Below are positions 35,839 through 44,676 of a stretch of DNA of 64,000 nt, piece after piece; positions within the stretch are counted from its first letter, which is position 1, and every line of letters starts with the position of its first letter. The position numbers were made by a program, and so were the translations under genes. The notes beneath the pieces are model-generated. The model was given only the letters and a program-made list of their open reading frames with translations. It was not told the DNA's origin and ran no database searches. Where the stretch lies: contig NZ_JADHDA010000009.1 in the NCBI RefSeq assembly GCF_015277735.1, positions 1 to 64,000 of the forward strand, given 5' to 3'. This DNA is from Psychrobacter sp. NG254. GTDB lineage: Bacteria > Pseudomonadota > Gammaproteobacteria > Pseudomonadales > Moraxellaceae.

Positions 35839-35982
35839 GCAATTGATGACGAGTTTGACCTGCGTAGCAAAGGCTATTCTACGATGGCCGTCATCTCATT
35901 TGACTACCGTCATGAGGATGACTTTAATTCAAAAATATCCAAGTCACGCTTGAGCGAAGAGGTTATTTTTGCTAAAGCTTAG
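35839..35982 (+). pseudogene. 3' fragment of a second nfsB-like nitroreductase
   Basis: An open frame of 47 codons plus TAG matches residues 172-218 of the NfsB protein encoded at 7732-8388: FDLRSKGYSTMAVISFDYR against FDLRSKGYSAVAVVSFGYR, and KSRLSEEVIFAKA against KSRLSEETIFIKA. No start or 5' part remains. It is the relic of a duplicated LysR-nfsB locus, truncated at or near repeat copy D. Confidence 0.9.
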
Positions 35983-36029
35983 GAGCTGTTGCTCATGCAA
36001 ATCATTACTGCCGCTTATGCATAATGATT

Positions 36030-36072
36030 AAAGGGTTGTTCTGCCAACATTTTGACAGAACAACCCTTTTTT
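36030..36072. terminator. Terminator downstream of the nfsB relic
   Basis: AAAGGGTTGTTCTG (36030-36043) pairs with CAGAACAACCCTTT (36056-36069), followed by a T-run. It lies after the relic and about 85 bases before the 3' end of the M14 gene, and could serve both strands. Confidence 0.85.
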
Positions 36073-36156
36073 AGTGGCTTTAGCTAAAACATCATAGCTG
36101 CATCATCATTTGGTTTTTAAGACTTAAAATAAGCTGACTTTCCGCTAACGCTTTTA

Positions 36157-37293
36157 TTAACGCAAATCATCTACAACGGCAAGCATTGCCACTAATGATG
36201 CCTCACCTAATTTAATAGAACGCTCTGGCGACCAACCCATCTCGTCATCGGGCAGATTGTCATTGTCTTTGAACGGCATCTCCAAGGTATTGGCAAGGCA
36301 GTCAAAATACTCCGCCACCCAGTTCGTTGCGACTGTCATATTGGCCGTGTTTGGTGCATCTATCTCATAACCTACCTCAGACTGAAAGTCGGCACTGGCC
36401 AGCTTTAACACCTCGGAAAACCTATCTCGCAGTGTGGCCAATTTGTCGTTATAGCTTGGGGTGCCTTGTGATCCCGCCAAAAACACATACGGCAATGCCT
36501 CGTCACCATGCACATCATAAAAGAGATCAACGCCGGTTTCTTTCATTTTACGAATCACATGAAATACTTCAGGGCTTTTCTCTAAGCTTGGGCTTTCCCA
36601 TTCACGGTTTAGATTAGTCCCTACTGCATTAGTACGCAAATGCCCGCGCACGCTACCGTCAGGATTCATATTGGGCACGATATAAATATTCGCTTTGTCC
36701 AGTAAAGATTTAGCCGTGGCATTATCGCTGTCCAATAAGGCATATAACAAACCCTCGACCAACCATTCAGCCATCGTCTCACCTGGGTGCTGACGCGCCG
36801 TGATCCAAATATTGCGTTTACTCACATCACTATTGCTATCATCACCGATTTTAACCAAGGTTAAATCACGCTTATCAAGCGTTTCGCCTAAATGCTCTAA
36901 AGTAACGAGCGGATGGGTCTGTACAGCCGCAAGCAGATCTTGGTGACGCTCATAACTGTACGGAGCAAAATACGCAATTTGGATGGTGTCACATTCTAAT
37001 TCAACCGCTATGGTTAACGTTCCATCTGTATAAGAGGTTGGCACACGGAACCATTCCTGACGGTCATAAGACGCAACTGCTTGGTAATTCTCCCACCCTT
37101 CAAGGTAGGATGCCTCCCCTGCATTCATGATATTGAGAATATACTGCTCTCCAATCTGACCTGATAGGCGAAAGTTAAACCATTGAAAAAACTCGCCGCC
37201 GACGTCTGGACGAATGGCCAATTGGATATTATTTTTATCTTCTACATTAATGACGTCAATATTGCCTGCGTCGAAGTTGGCAGTGATACGCAT
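36157..37293 (-). CDS. M14-family zinc carboxypeptidase
   Basis: 378 residues. An N-terminal beta-sandwich domain (about 1-120, with EFFQWFNFRLSGQIGEQYIL) precedes an M14 catalytic domain with RQHPGETMAEW (His and Glu metal ligands), NMNPDGSVRGHLRTNAVGTNLNR split over a short region, and DVHGDEALPYVF with the third ligand. This is the cytosolic-carboxypeptidase-like M14 subgroup. No signal peptide is visible, so it acts inside the cell. The physiological substrate is unknown; removal of terminal Glu or peptide processing is possible. Confidence 0.87.
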   Translation of the reverse strand: MRITANFDAGNIDVINVEDKNNIQLAIRPDVGGEFFQWFNFRLSGQIGEQYILNIMNAGEASYLEGWENYQAVASYDRQEWFRVPTSYTDGTLTIAVELECDTIQIAYFAPYSYERHQDLLAAVQTHPLVTLEHLGETLDKRDLTLVKIGDDSNSDVSKRNIWITARQHPGETMAEWLVEGLLYALLDSDNATAKSLLDKANIYIVPNMNPDGSVRGHLRTNAVGTNLNREWESPSLEKSPEVFHVIRKMKETGVDLFYDVHGDEALPYVFLAGSQGTPSYNDKLATLRDRFSEVLKLASADFQSEVGYEIDAPNTANMTVATNWVAEYFDCLANTLEMPFKDNDNLPDDEMGWSPERSIKLGEASLVAMLAVVDDLR

Positions 37294-37488
37294 TGTTGTT
37301 CCTTATTATTGTTGATAAGCCATGCTGAGCATAAATGATTCCCAATACACAGGATAGAGACGGTAACAAATAACCTTAAAAACCGTCCAAGCATTCATAC
37401 CTATCTGATTCTTTGTCTGCTATAACGATACTTAACCGCCTATTAGCATTGCTTTAGGACACATGAGCAATGGCTTAATAGCTATACA

Positions 37489-38709
37489 TCACTTGCTTAA
37501 CGCCCTACCATTTAGCGCACGGTCTAAAATCGTATATGCAACCTTAACCCGTTCTGTATTGGGATAGTTTTTATTTGCCAAAATAACAATGCCTGTTCTT
37601 TTAGTAGGGATATAAGCGATGTAAGCGCCAAAGCCATTGGTTGCCCCTGTTTTGTTGACCCACACATCATCTAACACAGGGGTGGGCGGTTCATTCACTT
37701 GTATCTGCTGAGGTTGTAAGATAGTTTCTGTGGAATTACCCTCAACAAGCCGTTCTAATGTCGTCGGTAATGGATACATCTCCCAAGCCAGCCCTTGCGT
37801 AAAATGCTTGGTTCGATAGTAGCCCTTTCTATTGTTCTCAAGTGCTTGCTGCATCTGACTGTCTACCGTTACCAGCCCCATATTCGCCGCCATGAAGCGT
37901 GTCATATCGGCACTGGTTGATTTGATGCCGTAAGCTTCTGCATCAAGTATTCCAGGATTGACCCTGATTGGCTCGCCTGCCGAGTTATAACCAAAAGCAT
38001 AATTCTCCATTTTGTCCGCAGGGACATCGACAAAGGTATTTGTCATCTTGAGTGATGGCAGCACTGTGTTTTCTATGAGCTTGGTATAGTCACCGTGCAT
38101 ACTTAAGGCAGAGATATAACCAAACAGTCCGATACTGGTATTGGAATATAAGCGGGTTGAGTCGACAGAAAATTTGGGTTGCCAAGATTTATAATATCGC
38201 AACAGCTCTTTATTATTTTCAATTTCTTCAGGCACCTGTAACGGTAACCCACCTGCGCTATAAGTACCCAAGCTGATGAGTTTTGTACTGCCGATGGTAC
38301 TATTTTTTAGATAGGGAATGTATTTGTCCGCCGTATCATCGAGTGATAAGGTGCCATTTAATTCCGAATAACTGGCCAACGTGGCAGCAAAGGTCTTACT
38401 CACAGAACCCAGCTCAAAGATTGTGTTCTCTGACACAGGCTGGTTGCGCTGCTTGTTAGATAAGCCATAATTATAAAAGTGTGACTGGCCATCTACGATA
38501 ATCCCAAAGGCCATACCGGGGATCTGATATTGCGCCATTAACTGCTTGGCTTGTTTATCAACTTCCTGTTCTAAGCGATCATTAGCGCTTGCCGCTTGTG
38601 CAGTTTCAGATATCAGTAATGTCGTCATCAGTACGCTAAACGCTAGGCTAATGAGGGATTTTTGAGTAGAGGGTTTTTGAGCCGTCAGTTTTAATGTAAA
38701 TAGGTTCAT
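37489..38709 (-). CDS. ampC: Class C beta-lactamase (AmpC-like)
   Basis: 406 residues with a signal peptide ending near ETAQAASA. The three active-site motifs are in order: SVSK (Ser102-Lys105), YSN (188-190) and KTG (353-355), plus a typical C-terminal ANKNYPN segment. This is a periplasmic serine cephalosporinase. The length is slightly above the AmpC norm because of a longer N-terminal leader. No ampR is adjacent, so expression is probably constitutive. A chromosomal gene of this type is usual in this bacterial group. Confidence 0.93.
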   Translation of the reverse strand: MNLFTLKLTAQKPSTQKSLISLAFSVLMTTLLISETAQAASANDRLEQEVDKQAKQLMAQYQIPGMAFGIIVDGQSHFYNYGLSNKQRNQPVSENTIFELGSVSKTFAATLASYSELNGTLSLDDTADKYIPYLKNSTIGSTKLISLGTYSAGGLPLQVPEEIENNKELLRYYKSWQPKFSVDSTRLYSNTSIGLFGYISALSMHGDYTKLIENTVLPSLKMTNTFVDVPADKMENYAFGYNSAGEPIRVNPGILDAEAYGIKSTSADMTRFMAANMGLVTVDSQMQQALENNRKGYYRTKHFTQGLAWEMYPLPTTLERLVEGNSTETILQPQQIQVNEPPTPVLDDVWVNKTGATNGFGAYIAYIPTKRTGIVILANKNYPNTERVKVAYTILDRALNGRALSK

Positions 38710-38921
38710 GAGTTATTTATTGATGCCGTCTATTTGATTACAGAAGAGATGATTGCTAAAGGTAACAGCTTTGATAGTCATTTATCATGCTGTTTTTTAT
38801 ACTTTATGTTTTTAGACCTAATGTCTTATAAAAGCTTCCGCAAAAACAGTAATAAATGGCGCAAAACTCTCAAATAACGACATACTGTAAAAATTAAGAC
38901 AGTAGTCACAGCAAGGTTTGA

Positions 38922-39027
38922 TATAGTCAGTTCAATATAATTTCGATACAAGAAAACCGAGTGCAAGTTATACATTATTATGCTTAGCGAGGATGACGAT
39001 GTAGCGGATTTATATAGACTTGACTAA
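38922..39027 (+). repeat. About 108 bp intergenic repeat, copy E
   Basis: It starts TATAGTCAGTTCAATATAAT and ends TAGACTTGACTA, with the core GATACAAGAAAACCGAGTG. It belongs to the A/H sub-group. It lies in the 465-base gap between divergent ampC and PAP2 genes; nothing else was recognised in that gap. Confidence 0.85.
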
Positions 39028-39174
39028 CAGTATCAGCCAATTGGCTGTACTAGGCGCTGTCGAATAAATCACCTATATCTTCGATCGCTGTATCTCTTCA
39101 ATCACTGTACTAAGCGCGGTGATAAGCATACTATTCAGTGCAGTATTAGACACGATAAAAGGAATAAGCTATCC

Positions 39175-40170
39175 ATGATTGCTCTCATTGAACAATACCC
39201 TCAGCTAATCAGTTTGGGCATGGTGCTTATTTTAATGATGTCGTTATTATGGCTGATACAGCATTTGCTGATTCGCTATGGCAAGCGCCTATTGGGTTTG
39301 ATTTCTCGTGGTGAGCTTTGGCTGCGCGGACATATTGCACGCCTGCCACTGATGGTACGCCTACAGCATAAATACCCAGCGCTATTTGGCTTTATAGCAC
39401 AGCGCTTTTCCCGTGGTCACTTTTCTGGCTTGATACTCAGCGTTTTGACACTCTTGAATATATATATTTTGGCGTTGTTTGCAGGCTTGGTCGAGGATGT
39501 GGTGAACGCTGATTCTATCGTCACCACCGATCTATTTGTGTCGCAGCATATGAGCGTGCTACAAGACTCAAGCATCGTACCTGCATTTATTTTTATCACC
39601 AGCTTAGGCTCTACGCCGATTACCTGCTTAATCATTCTACTGACGGCTATCCTCTGCGCGGTCGTGCGTCAGCCATATGTTTTGGTCGGTCTGCTGATCT
39701 CAACCATCGGCAGTACCGCCTTTACGTTTTTGAGCAAAATGGCCTTTCATCGGGCACGACCGATAGACATTTTGCTGATGGAGCACACTTACTCTTTTCC
39801 CAGCGGTCATGCCACCGTCAGCATTGCGCTGTATGGGTTCTTCGCTTATATAGCGATTCGTTTTAGCACGCACTTTGTCCGCCAAGTGCGGATATTATCG
39901 CTCACTATTTTATTGTGCCTACTGATTGGCCTGAGCAGAATTGTGCTAAATGAGCATTATCTGAGCGATGTGATGGGTGGGTTTTTGGTGGGGACATTAT
40001 GGCTGACGATTGCCATTAGTATGATGGAATGGCTGACTGCACAGGGCAAAATAAATTGGCGCATCGCATGGTCAGCGCCTCAGCGGTATATGGTGTGGTG
40101 CAGCATCGTTGCGGTACTGATCACGACCTTTGTATACGCCACTATTTATCAGTTTCCGCTGCTTGGGTAG
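39175..40170 (+). CDS. PAP2-family membrane phosphatase
   Basis: 331 residues with about seven hydrophobic segments. The three PAP2 motifs are present: KMAFHRARP (Kx6RP), PSGH in YSFPSGHATVS, and SRIVLNEHYLSD (SRx5Hx3D). The family removes phosphate from phosphatidic acid, phosphatidylglycerophosphate or undecaprenyl pyrophosphate. The protein has an N-terminal extension of about 90 residues before the first PAP2 segment. It stands alone in the window. Confidence 0.88.
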   Translation: MIALIEQYPQLISLGMVLILMMSLLWLIQHLLIRYGKRLLGLISRGELWLRGHIARLPLMVRLQHKYPALFGFIAQRFSRGHFSGLILSVLTLLNIYILALFAGLVEDVVNADSIVTTDLFVSQHMSVLQDSSIVPAFIFITSLGSTPITCLIILLTAILCAVVRQPYVLVGLLISTIGSTAFTFLSKMAFHRARPIDILLMEHTYSFPSGHATVSIALYGFFAYIAIRFSTHFVRQVRILSLTILLCLLIGLSRIVLNEHYLSDVMGGFLVGTLWLTIAISMMEWLTAQGKINWRIAWSAPQRYMVWCSIVAVLITTFVYATIYQFPLLG

Positions 40171-40681
40171 CAATGTAGGCTGGGATAATGAAAGCTGTAT
40201 ATTAAGTACCATCAGTTAGTACTCTTCTAAAACTTGCCTCGTTATCGGGACTCTGTCTGAGTCACCTCTAGATGATAATCCGAATACGTATTAGATAGCG
40301 TACGGTCAGTCAGTTACCTTATTGCCTATTACCATCACAGCATACGTTATTCGTATCACAATCCATGGATAATACAGTCGATTAATATCGCAACTAATAA
40401 GCTTCCCAGAATGTATTAAGCCTCTATCGGATAGATGAATTGATGATTTTGAGTAAGTATCTTCTCTAGAGTATTGCTAGCTTGCCAGCCGTTAGCACAA
40501 AACCCTCACGATGGCGGTGATGGTTAAGTATCTGCTAGAAAAAGTCACCTTTCTTTAACTTTCATAAAAGTACGTAACACCGCAATCTATTATTATTTAC
40601 TTATTCAATAGAGCGACGTTCTATTAATCTATCTTCAATCACCAAATACTCTTACTTATAATGACACTAAAGGACTTTACT
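40171..40681. other. 511-base gap before the Lys-rich protein gene
   Basis: No gene, repeat copy or convincing RNA structure was recognised. The last 25 bases hold an AAAGGA ribosome site for the gene at 40682. The length and AT-rich character leave room for a promoter or a small RNA, but nothing specific supports one. Confidence 0.4.
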
Positions 40682-40987
40682 ATGAAAAACTTTAACTTGA
40701 AAAATATCGCCATCAGCTCACTAATTGCTGTATCTACTTGTTTTGCCGCGATTGGTACAGCAAATGCGGCTCCTCAACCAGACACGCATCATTTAACGCA
40801 AAAACAAAAAAATGCTATAGAGGCTAAGCAAAAAGCAAAACAGCAAACTAAGCAAGTTGTGGTCGTTAAAGCGAAACCCAAAGCCAAGCAAGTCGTCGTT
40901 GCTAAAGCGAAACCTAAGGCCAAGCAAGTGGTAATCGCAAAAGACAAACATCCAGCACAAAAAGTGGTCCTAGTTAAAGCAAAGTAG
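40682..40987 (+). CDS. Small secreted Lys-rich repeat protein
   Basis: 101 residues from the ATG at 40682 (AAAGGA upstream). A signal peptide (IAISSLIAVSTCFAAIGTANA) is followed by a strongly basic mature part made of 12-residue repeats: KQVVVVKAKPKA, KQVVVAKAKPKA, KQVVIAKDKHPA and a partial fourth. The DNA repeats are 36 bases long at 40850, 40886 and 40922. No known domain was recognised. A periplasmic or cell-surface polycation that binds nucleic acid, LPS or peptidoglycan is possible, but that is speculation. Confidence 0.75.
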   Translation: MKNFNLKNIAISSLIAVSTCFAAIGTANAAPQPDTHHLTQKQKNAIEAKQKAKQQTKQVVVVKAKPKAKQVVVAKAKPKAKQVVIAKDKHPAQKVVLVKAK

Positions 40988-41084
40988 GCTAAGCGAGCCT
41001 GATACTCGCAAATAGTTTATATGGATTTCACTATAGTAGATAAACTAAGGCTAGCAGGCGCAGACCTACTGATATCAACATGCA

Positions 41085-42740
41085 TTAAAGAGTTGTTAGA
41101 TATTCGATAGATTTATAATTGGCCACCGCTTCTACCAATGACTGTGGCAGATAAGTATCTGTCAGGTGCGCATGTGGATAGTGCTGCTCGATCCACGATT
41201 GATAGCTATGAATGGTTAGCGTACCACAATATAATAAATATAAAACCTGCACACCGATGCTACGCGATAGTCCCATCACGCAATGGAAATTGATAAGCGT
41301 GGTGAGGCTATCCTTTGCCTGACCATCTTTTAACTGCCTACCCTTTACCCGACTCTCATTATTAGCGGTTATCGCTCGCGTTTCAGCTGATTGTGTCAAA
41401 GCATCAATTCGCTTAAATAGGTCAATATAATCTTTGAGCAATACATCACTTAATGGCTGTAAGTCTAATAAAGGTAGATACAAATAATGGACAGGCGTAC
41501 TCGTCATATTTTTAGCAGCTACTTCGAGATGATCAACGTGGCTAGATATCTCAGCGGCTAAATCAATGACGATAATCTGATAATGAACTGAGGGCGGCAA
41601 CTTTTCTGCCAAACTTGACCGCTCTAATGAAGTGCAGCCAAACAGCCAATATGCTAAGTGGCTATGCAAATCAGCCTGCCTCAATCGAGGGGAAGCCACA
41701 ACTTTGACCCTGTTATTAATCGCATATGGTATGAGCAGATGTATTTGTCCTCGCGAGGTAACTTTAAAATACCACTGGCCAAAAAGTGACATACCATTAT
41801 AAATAATAATGATGGGCGCAAACCTCATCCAAGTATATAAGGTGAGTCGTCCACTATTGGACTTTTGAAACCAATGCATATCCCGTAATGGTTTGGCCTG
41901 TTGATAAGCACAGGCCAACATTGTAAAACTGATCAGCCAGTATGCAGCAATAATAATGGCTAAGTTTTCTACAACTTCAGACACTCTCATACTCATATTG
42001 GCAAAGTAAAACCCTCCTATCGCTATCAACAAAAACCCGATACTACCCACTGCCAGATACTTGATGACCAGTGCGTTACGGATTCTGTTCGAGAGCATAA
42101 GCACCAAAACGGCCAATACTGCCCCGCCTAGCATGTCTAGCAAATGATGTTGATACGTCAACACCGTTGAAAGTGCTATCAATGTACATATACCAGTAAG
42201 CAACAGTCGATAAGTGACTGAAATCCACTGTTTTTTAGACGCTACTACATCCCACAACGACACCCCAAGCAAAATGGCATAACTGACATGCAAAGATGGC
42301 AATTGATTAAATGGCTTGTCCACCAACTGTAAAAACTGATAGCCGAACTGCGTCCAATCATTAGGTGGCAGCCGATTGAATGAGAAACGAGCAGGATAAA
42401 AATAGAAGATCAAACAGGCAAAGATGGTCGCTAAGATTAGGCGATAGCTCAATAAGGATAATTGCGTGGATGTCCGTACTAAAAAAAAGCTGACAACAAA
42501 TAAAATCAACGACCAGCTATAAGGAACAATCATAGCTGGAATGAAAGGTATTGCGCTATCGAACGGCGTGGCCAAATTATGAATGCTCGAAGGCGCTACC
42601 TCATATAATGAAACACTGTACAAAGTCGTCACATTATAAAGCAGATAAAATATGGATAACGCAAGACATAGATGTCTAAAACGTGTTGATTTCGATGGCA
42701 CACGAGTCGTAGACAAAAGATGTGTAGACACAGTGTTCAA
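41085..42740 (-). CDS. PAP2 / dual-specificity phosphatase fusion protein
   Basis: 551 residues. The N-terminal part is a multi-pass PAP2-like membrane domain with PSLHVSYAILLG (His151) and a later HHLLDMLGG. The C-terminal part is a cytoplasmic dual-specificity phosphatase domain with the HC-x5-R signature HCVMGLSRS (Cys487, Arg493). Fusions of this type resemble E. coli YnbD, whose job is not established. The DSP domain may act on phosphoinositide-like or lipid head groups released or presented by the PAP2 domain. Confidence 0.82.
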   Translation of the reverse strand: MNTVSTHLLSTTRVPSKSTRFRHLCLALSIFYLLYNVTTLYSVSLYEVAPSSIHNLATPFDSAIPFIPAMIVPYSWSLILFVVSFFLVRTSTQLSLLSYRLILATIFACLIFYFYPARFSFNRLPPNDWTQFGYQFLQLVDKPFNQLPSLHVSYAILLGVSLWDVVASKKQWISVTYRLLLTGICTLIALSTVLTYQHHLLDMLGGAVLAVLVLMLSNRIRNALVIKYLAVGSIGFLLIAIGGFYFANMSMRVSEVVENLAIIIAAYWLISFTMLACAYQQAKPLRDMHWFQKSNSGRLTLYTWMRFAPIIIIYNGMSLFGQWYFKVTSRGQIHLLIPYAINNRVKVVASPRLRQADLHSHLAYWLFGCTSLERSSLAEKLPPSVHYQIIVIDLAAEISSHVDHLEVAAKNMTSTPVHYLYLPLLDLQPLSDVLLKDYIDLFKRIDALTQSAETRAITANNESRVKGRQLKDGQAKDSLTTLINFHCVMGLSRSIGVQVLYLLYCGTLTIHSYQSWIEQHYPHAHLTDTYLPQSLVEAVANYKSIEYLTTL

Positions 42741-42849
42741 TTAAATAGCCTTGAAATATGCTAAAAGGTTAATAGTCGCTGAGGCGTAATTGATGGATTA
42801 AATTATATAAAGTATAACAAATCACTTTTTATAAGATATAACGAAGACA

Positions 42850-42879
42850 AAAAAACCAACCTCTATAGGCTGGTTTTTT
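42850..42879. terminator. Terminator between lipoprotein gene and PAP2/DSP gene
   Basis: AAAAAACCAACCT (42850-42862) pairs with AGGCTGGTTTTTT (42867-42879) with one mismatch. A- and T-runs flank it, so it can work on both strands; the likely user is the minus-strand gene ending at 43019. Confidence 0.8.
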
Positions 42880-42897
42880 ATTGCTACTACTGCTACA

Positions 42898-43004
42898 TAT
42901 AGTCGATTCAATTTAAAAGTAGTACAAGGCAACCGATTATAGATGTATATGTGATGCTTCAAGCAAGGTTAACGCTGTCATACTTTTATAGTGGAACGGC
43001 TATA
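42898..43004 (+). repeat. About 108 bp intergenic repeat, copy F
   Basis: It starts TATAGTCGATTCAATTTAAA and ends ATAGTGGAACGGCTATA. It is nearly identical to copy C (28945-29051). It lies just downstream of the lipoprotein gene at 43019 and next to the terminator at 42850. Confidence 0.88.
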
Positions 43005-43018
43005 CAGATCGGTTAAGA

Positions 43019-44056
43019 TTAATTGACAGTATGGCGCACAAGCACTTCATTATCCAAAATAACATTGGTTGACCAGATAAAACGTGCATCATCATCTACG
43101 TCATCGAATATATCTGAAAAGTCAGTATAGGCCGACTTATTATTTACTCCAATTTCATCATTGGTAAATAGTGTTGCCTTCGGCCAAGCACTATCGTCAA
43201 AATCTTGAGCGTACCAATTTTTAGGCAGCTCCCAATGTAGGGCGTAGTCCAGCGAGCCTTCCTCAAGTCCCTCAGTTGAGCATTCTGAGGTTAGACGTAA
43301 TGCGCCCTGCTCTGTCGCACAGCTAAGGTCACGAATTGGTGCACTATAGAAAGTTTGTGCTTTCCAGCTGTCATCCGTTTTGGCGATGATTTTATCATTA
43401 GCATCTTTAAATACTGCAACCATGCCGCCATCACCCGGATGATAGGCATGACCTTGATTGTCTTCTGAGCCGATGCCGCTATTTTCTTCCCAATCGACCA
43501 GTTTCATCGCCACGGTAAAGGGCTGCTTCACCTTAAATTGCAGAATGTTTGAGTTGAACTGAGTGAAAGGAACAGTGTCTTTGCCTACTGGAACGCCATT
43601 AATATACATCTCAAAATAGTTATCTGCAAAAACATATGCAGTCACTACTTCACCATCCGCGTCAATCTCGATAATGTCAGAAGTATCCAAGGCCTCACGT
43701 GCTTCTTGGGCTGACGAATAACTCACGCCAGTGCAAGGATTGTTTAGGTCACCAGCAAATGGAAATTTGCTATCCGTAAAACTAACCTCTGCTGGCACGG
43801 TCCAAGTCTTACCATCGGCACTCTCGATATGACCAACGGGTGCGTTTCTACCCTTTTTACAGTCGTACAGTGAGGGTACATCGATACTCGCCTTGCCCTG
43901 TGAGACAGAAGCCGTTCCCTTGTAGGTACTCGTTGATGGCAGTTCAGAGTTATTGCTTACGGTAGCCGTTTTGTCATTACTACAAGCGCTCAGCGTATAA
44001 GCCATCGCTGCCATCGTAGCGATAGTCAGGCCTATTTTTAACGAAGTAAGTTTCAT
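43019..44056 (-). CDS. Lipoprotein of unknown function with galactose-binding-like fold
   Basis: 345 residues; lipoprotein signal ending YTLSAC, so the mature protein is lipid-anchored. The middle (AYVFADNYFEMYINGVPVG) resembles the beta-sandwich of carbohydrate-binding or rhamnosidase N-terminal domains, and the C-terminus (FIWSTNVILDNEVLVRHTV) completes the sandwich. Six or more cysteines suggest disulfides. It is the last of five exported-protein genes on this strand (48709 to 43019), though a 620-base gap with a gene relic separates it from the others. Function not known. Confidence 0.65.
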   Translation of the reverse strand: MKLTSLKIGLTIATMAAMAYTLSACSNDKTATVSNNSELPSTSTYKGTASVSQGKASIDVPSLYDCKKGRNAPVGHIESADGKTWTVPAEVSFTDSKFPFAGDLNNPCTGVSYSSAQEAREALDTSDIIEIDADGEVVTAYVFADNYFEMYINGVPVGKDTVPFTQFNSNILQFKVKQPFTVAMKLVDWEENSGIGSEDNQGHAYHPGDGGMVAVFKDANDKIIAKTDDSWKAQTFYSAPIRDLSCATEQGALRLTSECSTEGLEEGSLDYALHWELPKNWYAQDFDDSAWPKATLFTNDEIGVNNKSAYTDFSDIFDDVDDDARFIWSTNVILDNEVLVRHTVN

Positions 44057-44210
44057 TTTTCCATCCTATTCATATGATGCCTGCATTGAATGTGATAAAC
44101 ACTATTAAGTTTAAATATTTTCTAATATTATATTATATAAAAGCTAATAAGTATGAACTTAAGCGAAATATTTTAAATATCTATACATACAGTGGGTTTG
44201 TTTAACATGG

Positions 44211-44230
44211 CTAGGGCGCATCCTCGATCT
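44211..44230. repeat. Single MITE-like end (scar)
   Basis: CTAGGGCGCATCCTCGATCT matches the outer end of the 174 bp MITE (CTAGGGCGTGTCCTCAATT) at most positions. No matching inverted end was found nearby, so it is probably a remnant. Confidence 0.45.
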
Positions 44231-44255
44231 GAACAAAGGCGGTAGCAGAAAACAA

Positions 44256-44285
44256 AAAAGTCAGCTTATTAGTAAGCTGACTTTT
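44256..44285. terminator. Perfect 13-bp terminator hairpin
   Basis: AAAAGTCAGCTTA (44256-44268) pairs with TAAGCTGACTTTT (44273-44285), loop TTAG. It sits 69 bases past the stop of the SDR relic on the minus strand and probably was that gene's terminator. Confidence 0.85.
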
Positions 44286-44353
44286 GGGTAAAGTAATTAT
44301 CTGATAAGCCCTCAACATGAGATCTTATTTAAAGCCTGTTTGATCAACGGCAA

Positions 44354-44506
44354 TTAAGCGTCAACAACAATCACTTCACCAGTAATAAAACCATCTACTG
44401 AACGCTCGAACGCTTTGCCCACTAGCGCCCTTGGTACTGGCTCAAAACCTGGCATCATACCCACGTTATCATGAAGATGCGTTGCAGCGCTGGGTGATAT
44501 CATTAC
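44354..44506 (-). pseudogene. 3' relic of an SDR-type gene
   Basis: The minus strand from 44503 gives 49 codons ending in TAA at 44354. It contains LVGKAFERSVDGFITGEVIV followed by VDA and stop, the usual C-terminus of a short-chain dehydrogenase (DGxxTGxxxxVDxG-like). There is a stop in frame just upstream, and no catalytic YxxxK remains. The proper terminator still follows it. Repeat copy G begins about 48 bases upstream of the break. Confidence 0.7.
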
Positions 44507-44553
44507 TCAAAGACAAATGATAGACCTGTAATCAGTCAACAGAGCTTATCAGC

Positions 44554-44661
44554 TATAGTCAAAGAAGTTTAAAACAGCTACAAGGCAGCCGACCGCAGAT
44601 TGTACATATCGTACCTCTAGGGAGGGTAACACCGTAGCGGTTTAGTAGTTCGCTGACTATA
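44554..44661 (+). repeat. About 108 bp intergenic repeat, copy G
   Basis: It starts TATAGTCAAAGAAGTTTAAA and ends TTCGCTGACTATA. It is almost identical to copy D, which is in the opposite orientation. It lies between the SDR relic and the 3' end of the His-rich protein gene. Confidence 0.88.
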
Positions 44662-44676
44662 TAACGATTCATGCTC

